Assembly: GCA_947623455.1 (NCBI GenBank) | Contig: OX392536.1 | Location: forward strand, 39,065,465-39,129,464 | Reading direction: 5' to 3' | DNA length: 64,000 bases | Source: Mimachlamys varia | Lineage: Eukaryota > Mollusca > Bivalvia > Pectinida > Pectinidae | Shown: positions 49,801 to 56,808 of the stretch, in pieces | How positions within the stretch are numbered: the stretch's first letter is position 1 | Layout of the letters: every line of letters starts with the position of its first letter | Translations under genes and position numbers: made by a program | The notes under the pieces: generated by a model | Seen by the model: only the letters and a program-made list of their open reading frames with translations | Databases searched by the model: none | Told to the model about the DNA's origin: nothing

Positions 49801-52316
49801 ATGTTAGACCTTCTATGAGAAACGGACCTCCCAGAGCCGTGTATCTATACAGAGACAGTCAATGTTAGACCTTCTATGAGAAACGGACCTCCCAGAGCCG
49901 TGTATCTATACAGAGACAGTCAATATTAGACCTTCTATCAGAAACGGACCTCCCAGAGCCGTGTTTATATACAGAGACAATCATTGTTAAACCTTCTATC
50001 AGAAACGGGCCTCCCGGAGCCGTGTATGTATACAGAGACAATCAATGTTAGACCTTCTATCAGAAACGGACCTCCCAGAGCCGTGCATCTATACAGAGAC
50101 AATCAATGTTAGACCTTCTATCAGAAACGGGCCTCCCAGAGCCGTGTATCTATACAGAGACAATCAATATTAGACCTTCTATCAGAAACGGGCCTCCCAG
50201 AGCCGTGTTTATATACAGAGACAATCAATGTTAGACCTTCCATCAGAAACGGGCCTCCCAGAGCCGTGTTTATATACAGAGACAATCAATGTTAGACTTT
50301 GTATCAGAAACGGGCCTCCCAGAGCCGTGTTTATATACAGAGACAATCATTGTTAAACCTTCTATCAGAAACGGGCCTTCCAGAGCCGTGTATCTATACA
50401 GAGACAATCAATGTTAGACCTTCTATCAGAAACGGACCTCCCAGAGCCGTGCATCTATACAGAGACAATCAATGTTAGACCTTCTATGAGAAACGGACCT
50501 CCCAGAGCCGTGTATCGATACAGAGACAATCAATGTTAGACCTTCTATCAGAAACGGACCTCCCAGAGCCGTGTATCGATACAGAGACAATCAATGTTAG
50601 ACCTTCTATCAGAAACGGACCTCCCAGAGCCGTGTTTATATACAGAGACAATCAATGTTAGACCTTCTATGAGAAACGGACCTCCCAGAGCCGTGTATCG
50701 ATACAGAGACAATCAATGTTAGACTTTGTATCAGAAACGGGCCTCCCAGAGCCGTGTTTATATACAGAGACAATCATTGTTAAACCTTCTATCAGAAACG
50801 GGCCTCCCAGAGCCGTGTATCTATACAGAGACAATCAATGTTAGACTTTGTATCAGAAACAGGCCTCCCAGAGACAGAGACAATCAATGTTAGACCTTCT
50901 ATCAGAAACGGACCTCCCAGAGCCGTGTATCTATACAGAGACAATCAATGTTAGACCTTCTCTCAGAAACGGACCTCCCAGAGCCGTGTTTATATACAGA
51001 GACAATCATTGTTAGACTTTGTATCAGAAACAGGCCTCCCAGAGACATAGACAATCAATGTTAGACCTTCTATCAGAAACGGACCTCCCAAAGCCGTGTA
51101 TATATACAGAGACAATCAATGTTAGACCTTCTATCAGAAACGGACCTCCCAGAGCTGTGTATCGATACAGAGACAATCAATGTTAGACCTTCTATCAGAA
51201 ACGGACCTCCCAGAGCCGTGTATCGATACAGAGACAATCAATGTTAGACCTTCTATCAGAAACGGACCTCCCAGAGCCGTGTATCTATACAGAGACAATC
51301 AATGTTAGACCTTCTATCAGAAGCGTGTATCTATACAGAGAAAACCAATATAATATCTAATATCAGAAAATCAGCTTAAAGTAGCAGTTAATCATCCCCT
51401 GTGAAGCTGATGATGTCAACAACACAATAACGGCAGATACAAACACATTTACCCATTCGGGAACCGTCGGCACTTTCCGCCAATGAAAAAAAAAACGGAA
51501 AGTACCGACGGTTCCCGATTGAAAAAGACATCATTGTCTTAATAACTAAAGATGCTGGCGGAGAAATATTGTGAGGAATCTCTACACTTTTTACATATCT
51601 TCTTAATGAAAATGATTTCAAGCGGTGAATTAGGCCTATTTGGGTCTGATCGACTTAACTGGCATGTCATTAATACTACAAATCGGTAGGTCTCGTTTTC
51701 CTCATTTCGTTTTGTATACGTATAAATAACATGATGAAGATTTTTTTATATCAACGGAATGGTAAGTATATGTCCTTTCTAAAATAGGCATGATGTCTAA
51801 AGGAAAGGGCTAGGAAAACATCGCGTACATCGATTTCATGTAAAGTGATCCACTACTGCCGTAACAACTTTAATTACAATATTATCAAAGATCAAAGATA
51901 CTACGTACAGAAATGTCGAGTATATCTCCAAGCATCTTTGGTATCCAAGGGTTACGATCACCAATGCTGTGGAGAGAGCGTAGGTGATTGTAACCCCTGG
52001 ATATTCGAGGATGATCTCAAAGATTACCCCCCCCCCCCCCTCCAGACAGTGGTGTTGTGCAGCATATACTAAAATTTAGTATTTGGTTTTAGTATTTTCA
52101 TATTTTACCTCTGTCCAAGTTGGTCGCATCTGTTGGCGGGCACATCGAGGCGAACCGGAAGTCGTCGAATCTCCCAGGTAGCTGTGGGTCCCATATTAGT
52201 TAACGTTCCGGATATCATGGTCATCTGGCCGGCCGCGGGCTGGGAGAAGGTCAGCGTCCCACTGATGCCATTGGTATCGAACTTGGCCTTTAGAGTAGTG
52301 GACGATACCACTGGTA
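34866..52316 (-). CDS. Cu-only superoxide dismutase repeat protein (six SOD-like domains), partial gene model
   Basis: Nine minus-strand exons join with matching phases at every junction and give about 985 residues. The order is: domain 1 (residues about 1-120), domain 2 (about 120-270), domains 3-6 (about 275-425, 425-590, 590-745, 745-895) and a tail (about 895-985). Domains 3-6 each hold the copper ligands: HxH (319/321, 479/481, 641/643, 798/800), a G(G/P)H(F/Y)NP His (344, 503, 661, 814) and an RS(V/I)V(I/V)H His (408, 574, 723, 878). The zinc-loop His of ordinary Cu/Zn SOD is Glu in the (E)xGDLS motif (366, 528, 680, 837), as in Cu-only SOD repeat proteins of animals. These are extracellular enzymes that disproportionate superoxide; the secreted location is inferred from the family. 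Domains 1 and 2 lack the histidines. No start codon or signal peptide is assigned, and the true 5' end lies beyond 52,316. Long introns carry three minisatellites. Confidence 0.9.
34889..34990 (-). CDS. SOD-repeat gene exon i (C-terminal tail; possibly last exon)
   Basis: The acceptor GTTCTTCCAG is strong. The frame continues MFTG from exon h into VNAESMKTDLHNMVMRQDQT and LGAYAPSPSVCGA. At 34,889 there is a good donor (GCAG|GTACGG), but if it is not used the frame closes after only seven more codons at TAA (34,866-34,868). So this is either the last coding exon or an internal exon whose successor I could not find. No clear polyadenylation signal decides it. Confidence 0.75.
35098..35330 (+). 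pseudogene. LINE reverse-transcriptase C-terminal remnant
   Basis: A plus-strand frame reads QNSPVEDCDHFFLHCTLFNS, then QRRILMNSISALN, LITLTFLYGCQT and ILEMVQRFVKDAKRFY, then a stop at 35,328-35,330. This is the usual C-terminus of non-LTR retrotransposon polyproteins: the E-D-x-x-H-(F/L)-(F/L)-x-H-C zinc-knuckle-like motif, then an L-L-(F/Y)-G patch, a final basic helix and K-R-F(Y). The first Cys pair is missing, so the copy is 5'-truncated, as expected for LINEs. It lies in the intron between exons h and i of the SOD-repeat gene, in antisense orientation. The AT-rich DNA after the stop is probably its 3' UTR. Confidence 0.75.
35331..35980. other. Intronic spacer after LINE remnant
   Basis: AT-rich, with no recognised unit. 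Overlapping open stretches on both strands at 35,439-35,822 lack any domain signature. Part may be the LINE 3' UTR. Confidence 0.4.
35984..36616 (-). repeat. 63-bp minisatellite containing copies of the exon h 5' splice site
   Basis: About ten units begin exactly at the donor of exon h. Read on the minus strand, each unit is a 35-nt intron-like part (GTAATTAATACCCGG, then a CTCACCTGCCCTTCTCCAG end) and a 28-nt exon-like part ending GCGTTCACAG or GCGAGTTCACAG, immediately before the next GTAATT. Each unit therefore holds one candidate donor (CACAG|GTAATT) and one candidate acceptor (CTTCTCCAG|G). The 28-mer resembles the 3' end of exon h (GTCGTCGTCATGTTCACAG). Because 63 is divisible by 3, a 258-codon frame runs through; I do not regard it as a protein. 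Confidence 0.9.
36617..36729 (-). CDS. SOD-repeat gene exon h (C-terminal tail)
   Basis: 113 nt between acceptor CCTTATTAG and donor TTCACAG|GTAATT. Translation in the matching frame gives SSMMTTIAAALHSRPHNMAL followed by MQMSDGPGCVEVVVMFT. This is an amphipathic helix plus strand segment with no SOD motif. I have no firm family for it; comparable tails after the last SOD unit are expected in this family. The donor and the last bases of this exon are the seed of the adjacent 63-bp minisatellite. Confidence 0.8.
36730..37508. other. Intron with local duplications
   Basis: A run of about 17 C residues lies at 36,806-36,822. The words TACAAACTACAATGTA and GTTATCTTTCCC recur imperfectly at about 37,190-37,240, 37,325-37,400 and 37,440-37,490. 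The segment TCTACCAATTATTATATG (about 37,006) is related to sequence flanking exon g. No coding. Confidence 0.45.
37509..37638 (-). CDS. SOD-repeat gene exon g (domain 6 last copper His)
   Basis: 130 nt. The acceptor is TATTCTATAG. The donor GATAA|GTATGT was chosen over a weaker GTCGAT 8 nt upstream because it keeps the frame into exon h. It encodes VVGRSIVIHQANSGGPRYVC onward. His 878 is the last copper ligand. The exon ends with FHLSTVMVD and a split Lys codon, where the tail begins. The sequence near its acceptor (AAATCTACCAATTGTTATA) is duplicated in the upstream intron at about 37,770 and again at about 37,005. Confidence 0.9.
37640..37815. repeat. About 100-bp local direct duplication next to exon g
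   Basis: AGCGGTCAGAAATCTACCAA followed by TTGTTATATAAAAATAAAT occurs at about 37,663-37,715. It recurs with few changes at about 37,763-37,815, where the second block ends TTATTATATAAAAATAAAT. The unit overlaps the intronic side of the exon g acceptor. Confidence 0.75.
37953..38094 (-). CDS. SOD-repeat gene exon f (domain 6 E-x-G-D-L-S loop)
   Basis: 142 nt, entering in phase 0 and leaving with one base. The acceptor TTCTGCACACAG follows a T-rich tract; the donor is CGGGG|GTACAT. It encodes TNYIECSPYNQLRCEAGDLS onward to NIVDDFG. The motif CEAGDLS has Glu (837) where Cu/Zn SOD has a zinc His, matching the other active domains. The two Cys (827, 835) resemble those of domain 4 (QQCTSNNQLRCELGDLS). 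Confidence 0.92.
38357..38426. mobile_element. Foldback MITE, GGACCGTCGGCACTTTC family, copy 2
   Basis: A 70-bp hairpin. The left arm, ATCGGGAACCGTCGGCACTT, pairs with a right arm, AAGTACCGAATGTTCCCGAT, around a short loop holding AAATACCCGTTT. It is intronic, between exons f and e of the SOD-repeat gene. Confidence 0.8.
38507..38599 (-). CDS. SOD-repeat gene exon e (domain 6 copper HxH and HYNP)
   Basis: 93 nt, 31 codons, phase 0/0, with acceptor TTTATTACAG and donor CTG|GTACGT. It contains W-H-V-H (797-800) and GPHYNPFMVDL, so it carries three of the four copper ligands of domain 6. A short foldback MITE of the GGAACCGTCGGCACTTTC family sits in the following intron, about 80 bp from the donor. 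Confidence 0.92.
38600..40297. other. 1.7-kb intron, nothing recognised
   Basis: The intron between exons d and e. AT-rich, with no tandem array and no convincing exon. A 79-codon open stretch (39,245-39,484) has no domain. Confidence 0.5.
40298..40381 (-). CDS. SOD-repeat gene exon d (domain 6)
   Basis: 84 nt, phase 0 on both sides, encoding TQYRYPDGGLSDTGVLIDLK plus YAANDTFI. The acceptor is GCCATGACAG, with an alternative in-frame CAG 6 nt downstream. The donor is ATT|GTAAGT. It continues the strand IGKIIL from exon c in the same register as domain 4 (IGYIFLRQP, then a GPLSETQVYMELDY segment), which supports the join. The 36-bp minisatellite lies in the intron before it. Confidence 0.9.
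40382..41468. other. Intron part with decayed inverted repeat
   Basis: Between about 40,665 and 40,819, CTTCACATTAATTTCACGTG and a mirrored end TTCATGTGAAG flank several TTCACATGAA-type palindromes, suggesting a decayed foldback element. The rest is featureless AT-rich DNA. Confidence 0.45.
41469..44845. repeat. 36-bp minisatellite (about 94 copies) in SOD-repeat intron
   Basis: The unit is TTAGGTACTAAAACAAACG followed by TTTGGTACATCCTCCCC. Variants include ACTTAAACAAACG, CATTAAGTACT, TCCTCTTAGG and TACACCCTCC. A higher-order block of 1,044 bp (29 units) is duplicated: 42,250-43,290 recurs at 43,294-44,330 with the same ordered variants (for example GTTATGGACATCC at 42,248 and 43,292). Open frames through it follow from a 36-bp, stop-poor unit. 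It occupies about 70 percent of the intron between exons c and d. Confidence 0.97.
44846..45198. other. Intron segment after exon c donor
   Basis: The intronic side of the exon c donor. The frame stays open past the splice site, but the residues stop resembling the SOD fold at once. No other feature. Confidence 0.6.
45199..47201 (-). CDS. SOD-repeat gene exon c (end of domain 1, domains 2-5, start of 6)
   Basis: A single 2,003-nt exon of 667 codons between acceptor TCTCTTTATAG and donor CTTG|GTGAGT. It contains the end of domain 1 (GRTVLVTNMQ, with Thr where the last copper His should be) and all of domain 2, where W-T-I-Y (170-173), GDVFNP (191-196) and VVE replace the three His motifs. Next come three complete domains with all copper ligands: GGYHIHNYP with GGHFNPF and SVVIH; NWHIH with GGHYNPF and SIVIH; GYHVHAYP with GGHFNPL and SVVVH. 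It ends in the first strand of domain 6. The absence of introns across four domains contrasts with domain 6, which is spread over five exons. Confidence 0.95.
47202..47601. other. Short intron between exons b and c
   Basis: A 400-bp AT-rich intron with A-runs and a pyrimidine-rich minus-strand tract before the exon c acceptor. No repeat array. Confidence 0.6.
47602..47678 (-). CDS. SOD-repeat gene exon b (domain 1, second part)
   Basis: 77 nt encoding YTALGGPVPVDTIPVSDLND plus five residues, with split codons on both sides (R at entry, G at exit). The acceptor is GTCTCTGTATAG and the donor TACG|GTAAGT is strong. It supplies the segment before the G-R-(S/T)-V motif that opens the next exon. 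Its first bases and its acceptor are copied about 60 times in the 62-bp minisatellite directly upstream. Confidence 0.85.
47657..51344 (-). repeat. 62-bp minisatellite built from the exon b 3' splice site (about 60 copies)
   Basis: Read on the minus strand, each unit is GATAGAAGGTCTAACATTG, then ATTGTCTCTGTATAG, then ATACACGGCTCTGGGAGG. The last two parts are the polypyrimidine tract with AG of the exon b acceptor and the first 18 nt of exon b itself. The array starts inside the real exon and runs 3.6 kb into the upstream intron. Most units keep an intact CTGTATAG or its variant TGTATATAAAC. A 53-bp subtype lacks part of the AGAGACAAT block. Longer blocks of about 666-790 bp are themselves repeated: the CGTGCATCTATACAGAG unit recurs at about 48,698, 49,418, 49,778, 50,082 and 50,448. 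Confidence 0.95.
51456..51520. mobile_element. Foldback MITE, GGACCGTCGGCACTTTC family, copy 3
   Basis: A 65-bp hairpin. TTCGGGAACCGTCGGCACTT pairs with AAGTACCGACGGTTCCCGAT around an A-rich loop. It lies in the intron upstream of exon b, just beyond the 62-bp array. Confidence 0.8.
51932..52013. mobile_element. Short foldback relative of the 20.4-kb element
   Basis: GCATCTTTGGTATCCAAGGG plus TTACGATCACC pairs with GGTGATTGTAACCCCTGG plus ATATTCGAGGATG. The ends match those of the 730-bp element at 20,394. It is intronic, about 95 bp from exon a, and is followed by a poly-C run at about 52,027. Confidence 0.7.
52109..52316 (-). CDS. SOD-repeat gene exon a (degenerate domain 1, first part)
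   Basis: 208 nt, entering with two bases of a split codon and leaving with two. The acceptor is CGTTTCAG and the donor GAG|GTAAAA. It encodes residues 1-69, with the beta-strand pattern typical of SOD-like domains (KAKFDTNGISGTLTFSQPA). Where active domains have W-H-(I/V)-H, this one has W-E-I-R (48-51), so the first two copper ligands are absent. It must be preceded by at least one exon ending in phase 1 that encodes the signal peptide. None was identified with confidence upstream, where two arrays and a foldback element intervene. Confidence 0.85.
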
Positions 52317-52680
52317 CTGAAACGACACAACATGGACGATTTATACAATATAATCGTGAGCTTGAGACTCGCTTACACACTTACATGCAGCACGTATACA
52401 GATTATTTACATGCTGTGTTGTGTTCGCCTTTATATCATTAGTAAACCAAATTGTAGTATACCACACTGTATACGTATGTCACAGGCATATTTAAAAATT
52501 ATCCTTCATGTAATTATAAGCATTGAACTGTAACCAAATTAAGTATAAAGTCGGGGGATATGAATGCAATTTGGGTGACAGATAAATAATCATGTCACTC
52601 TAACGGGCGACATTATATTTATCTGTCACCAAAAATATATTCATATCGACTGTATACTTCATCTGGTAACAGTTCAATGC
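52317..52680. other. Spacer upstream of exon a with inverted repeat
   Basis: At about 52,520-52,675, GGTGACAGATAAATA is mirrored by TATTTATCTGTCACC, with further pairing outwards (GAACTGTAACC against GGTAACAGTTC). This outlines a foldback of about 155 bp. No upstream coding exon was recognised. Confidence 0.5.
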
Positions 52681-52684
52681 CTAG

Positions 52685-54216
52685 GTATTGAGGATGAAAG
52701 GTGAGCGTAACTCCTGGAGTACGGAGGATGGAAGATGAGCGTAAATCCTACAATATCGAGTATTGGAAATGAGCGTAACCCCTGGAGTACGGAGGATGGA
52801 AGATGAGCGTAACTCCTAGAATATATAGGATTGGAAATGAGCGTAACCCCTGGAGTACGGAGGATGGAAGATGAGCGTAACTCCTAGAATATCGAGGATT
52901 GGAAATGAGCGTAACCCCTGGGCCCGTATTCATAAAACCTTTCTCATACCCCAACACTGGTAATAATTTATTTAAAAACTCTTCTGTTGTCAAGGTTTTT
53001 GGGGGTGGGGGTGGGGGGGGGGTGAAGGCCAATGAAGCAGAATACTAATTTCAACATTTGACATATTATAGGCGAGTTTCAGGAAAGCTGACTTGAGCAC
53101 AGAATCCATGCTTGAGCATGAGAACGGTTTCATGAATACGAGCCCTGGAGTATGGAGTATGGAAAGTGAGCGTAACTCTTGGAGTATGGAAAGTGAGCGT
53201 AACCCCCGGCGTATGGAAAGTGAGCGTAACCCCCGGAGTATGGAAAGTGAGCGTAACCCCCGGCGTATGGAAAGTGAGCGTTACCCCTGGAGTAAGGAGT
53301 ATGGAAAGTGAGCGTAACCCCTGGAGTATGGAAAGTGAGCGTAACCCCTGGAGTATGGAGTATGGAAAGTGAGCGTTACCCCTCGAGTATGAAGTATGGA
53401 AAGTGAGCATAACACCTGGAGTATCGAGGATTGAAAGTGAGCGTTACCCCTGGAGTAGCGATATTGGAAAGTGAGCGTAACCCCTGGAGTACGGTGGATG
53501 GAAAGTGAGCGTTACCCCTGGAGTATGGAGTATGGAAAGTGAGCGTAACTCCTGGAGTATGGAAAGTGAGCGTTACCCCTGGAGTATGGAGTATGGAAAG
53601 TGAGCGTAACCCCTGGAGTATGGAAAGTGAGCGTTACCCCTGGAGTATGGAGTATGGAAAGTGAGCGTAACCCCCGGCGTATGGAAAGTGAGCGTTACCC
53701 CTGGAGTATGGAAAGTGAGCGTTACCCCTGGAGTATGGAAAGTGAGCGTAACCCCTGGAGTATGGAAAGTAAGCGTAACCCCTGGAGTATGGAGTATGGA
53801 AAGTGAGCGTAACCCCTGGAGTATGAAGTATGGAAAGTGAGCGTAACCCCCGGCGTATGGAAAGTGAGCGTTACCCCTGGAGTATGGAAAGTGAGCGTTA
53901 CCCCTGGAGTATGGAAAGTGAGCGTAACCCCTGGAGTATGGAAAGTAAGCGTAACCCCTGGAGTATGGAGTATGGAAAGTGAGCGTTACCCCTGGAGTAT
54001 GGAGTATGGAAAGTGAGCGTAACCCCTGGAGTATGGAAAGTGAGCGTAACCCCTGGAGTATGGGAAGTGAGCGTAACCCCTGGAGTATGGAGTATGGAAA
54101 GTGAGCGTAACCCCTGGAGTAGCGATATTGGAAAGTGAGCGTAACCCCTGGAATACGGTGGATGGAAAGTGAGCGTTAACCCTGGAGTATGGAAAGTGAG
54201 CGTAACTCCTGGTATA
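52685..54216. repeat. 27/36-bp mosaic minisatellite
   Basis: The core unit is GAGTATGGAAAGTGAGCG followed by TAACCCCTG (27 bp). A 36-bp form has GAGTATG doubled, and older forms at 52,685-52,920 carry ATATCGAGGATTGG or GTACGGAGGATGG. The older form matches the GTAACCCCTGGATATCGAGG end of the foldback family at 20,394 and 51,932. A MITE interrupts the array at 52,922-53,143. Confidence 0.93.
52922..53143. mobile_element. 222-bp MITE inserted in the 27-bp array, 5-bp target duplication
   Basis: The inverted ends are GCCCGTATTCATAAAAC (left) and GTTTCATGAATACGAGC (right). CCTGG flanks both sides (52,917-52,921 and 53,144-53,148). Removing the insert and one CCTGG restores a normal array unit (AACCCCTGGAGTATGG), which proves insertion into a pre-existing array. 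Confidence 0.85.
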
Positions 54217-54469
54217 TATACAGAATAGATGTGAACATATTTAACCGATGGTATCTTTCAACAATTTTTTTATATACTGACAGAAACTCAAGCAACTGTG
54301 ATTCTACACGATCTATATTTGACAATAAGCTGGATATGAGAGGATGTCACATTAGTACAGCTTTATATTCACAAAGTGAGAAACTTGTCGAATAAATCCC
54401 AATCTTTTACGTATTTACTGACGCTATTCATGTCCAGTAAGGCGAATTTAAAAGCCAATAAGATCTCCC

Positions 54470-54673
54470 TTGAGAAGTGTCAGCCTAGCGTCTCCGTCAG
54501 CGGTTTACGAGGTAAACACTGTGGGGATATATAACGGTACAGCTTACATGTGTAACGACCCGAACACAGATACACCGCCCGTACGTTGTACCGGACACAA
54601 CATCAAAGAAAACGAGGTTCTCGTATATCATCACTGTACACCGGGTCAAATATTTATCTACTTACAAATATAT
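54470..54673 (+). other. Possible orphan coding segment
   Basis: The plus-strand frame reads VYEVNTVGIYNGTAYMCNDP, then NTDTPPVRCTGHNIKENEVL, then VYHHCTPG. It has three Cys and a balanced, protein-like composition unlike the AT-rich flanks, and closes at 54,709. The opposite strand is also open here, so strand is uncertain. No family is recognised and the splice sites are weak. It may be an exon of a plus-strand gene or an old transposon fragment. Confidence 0.3.
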
Positions 54674-54709
54674 ATAATCATCATAACCAAAGTGTCAAGT
54701 GTATATTGA

Positions 54710-55172
54710 ACTGTCTGCACATATAAACTTCAACCTATGTAGTTATATCTAAAAAATGTATTGACTTAATAACTGTCTTAAATAATCTTGATAACCATTA
54801 AATTAACAATTAAATTTCTCCATCATTAGCATATCTCTCAGAATGCGATCCTATAAACAGCTAAAACCGAGTTTTGTTCAGCTATACAAGTACAAAGGTC
54901 ACAACACCCTGTAAACGATGTGTGTTAAACGTTAAAATAACATTAACGCAGTATCGCTAATGCAGTTTATTTTCGGATAAAATGGTAGAACTTACACTGG
55001 AGAGACGAAAGCACCCCAGAATAAAGAAGAAGTTTCCAGACTAAGATCTCAAATGTGGCGACGCCGAAGCAGAGCTCACATTATGTTCTTTAAACAGGAA
55101 GGCTTAAAAAGGAAACATCCGCACTAGGTGACGTCGTTTTGGTTTCTTCAAGGAGACATGGACGTTATGGAA
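54710..55172. other. Spacer, nothing recognised
   Basis: AT-rich, with no tandem repeats or convincing open frame. Confidence 0.5.
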
Positions 55173-55472
55173 CGCCAAATTTACGTATATTCAACTAATT
55201 GCACCTGTCTTCAAATAATTGAAGATAGGTACAATTATATTAAAGATAAGTTCAATTCAATTGAAGATGGTACAATTCAATTGGAGATAGGTACAATTCT
55301 ATTAAAAGATAGGCACATGTACAAATAATAATACCACTCTTCAATTGAATTGTACTTATCTTCAATTAAATTGAACCAACCTTCAATTTAATGTACCTAT
55401 ATTCAATTTAATGTACCTATCTTCAATTATTTGAAGATAGGTGCACTTAATTGAAGAAAAGTTAATTTGGCG
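55173..55472. mobile_element. 300-bp foldback element with CGCCAAAT ends
   Basis: Inverted arms of at least 60 bp. The left arm starts CGCCAAATTTACGTATATTC and the right arm ends GAAGAAAAGTTAATTTGGCG. Both contain CTTCAAATAATTGAAGATAG. The interior holds further CAATT(G/C)AAGAT(A/G)GGTA repeats, so the element can fold at several scales. It has no coding capacity. Confidence 0.85.
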
Positions 55473-55483
55473 GCAAAGCATCA

Positions 55484-56606
55484 GCTCTGTATGGGTCGCC
55501 CACACAACGACCCGATCCAAGTTCTGTATGGGTCGCCCCATCAATACAAGAGGTGAGTAAGGGCCAACACAACGCCCCAGTCCAAGTCCTGTATGGATCG
55601 CCTCATAAATACAAGAGGTGAGCCAGGGCCAACACAACGCCCCAGTCCAAGTTCTGTATGGGTCGCCTCATCAATACAAGAGGTGGGTCAGGACCCAAAA
55701 AAAGCCCCAGTCCAAGTCCTGTATGGATCGCCTCATCAATACAAGAGGTGGGTTAGGTCCCACACAACGCCCCAGTCCAAGTCCTGTATGGATCGCCTCA
55801 TAAATACAAGAGGTGAGTAAGGGCCAACACAACGCCCCAGTCCAAGTTCTGTATGGGTCGCCTCATCAATACAAGAGGTGGGTCAGGACCCAAAAAAAGC
55901 CCCAGTCCAAGTCCTGTATGGATCGCCTCATCAATACAAGAGGTGGGTTAGGTCCCACACAACGCCCCAGTCCAAGTCATGTATGGGTCGCCCCATCAAT
56001 GCAAGAGGTGGGTTAGGTCCCACACAACGCCCCAGTCCAAGTTCTGTATGGGTCGCCTCATCAATACAAGAGGTGGGTCAGGACCCACACAAAGCCCCAG
56101 TCCACGTCCAGTATGGATCGCCCCATCAATACAAGAGGTGGGTCAGGACCCACAAAAAGCCCCAGTCCAAGTCCTGTATGGATCGCCTCATCAATACAAG
56201 AGGTGGGTCAGGGCCCACACAACGACCCGGTCCAAGTTCTGTATGGGTCGCCCCATCAATACAAGAGGTGGGCCAGGACCCACAAAAAGCCCCAGTCCAA
56301 GCCATGTATGGGTCGCCCCATCAATACAAGAGGTGGGTTAGGTCCCACACAACGCCCCAGTCCAAGTTCTGTATGGGTCGCCTCATCAATACAAGAGGTG
56401 GGTTAGGTCCCACAAAACGCCCCAGTCCAAGTTCTGTATGGGTCGCCTAATCAATACAAGAGGTGGGTCAGGACCAACACAACGCCCCAGTCCAAGTTCT
56501 GTATGGGTTGCCTCATCAATACAAGAGGTGGGTTAGGTCCCACACAAAGCCCCAGTCCAAGTCATGTATGGGTCGCCTCATCAATACAAGAGAAGGGTCA
56601 GGGTTC
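55484..56606. repeat. 65-bp minisatellite (about 17 copies)
   Basis: The unit is GTATGGGTCGCCTCATCAAT, then ACAAGAGGTGGGTTAGG, then TCCCACACAACGCCCCAGTCCAAGTTCT in continuous order. Because 65 is not a multiple of 3 and stops are rare, overlapping frames are open in all three plus registers. The first units read AAGAG|GTGAGTAAG or GTGAGCCAG, which are donor-like, while CGCCCCAG| is acceptor-like. Later units have GTGGGT instead. No coding is inferred. Confidence 0.95.
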
Positions 56607-56808
56607 TGCTTGTAATACCGCCCTATTGTGTAAATTTGTAGGAAGCTATAATTATATGCTGATAAGTTATTATGGGCTGTTTAACTGTCTGATGATCAAA
56701 CGATACATTTTCTAGATATCACGCTTTTATCTCATGATTGATCGTTGTTTACATCAAATAGATACGGTAAACAACTCATCATGGCCTACGCATCTTATAA
56801 AGGCAGCC

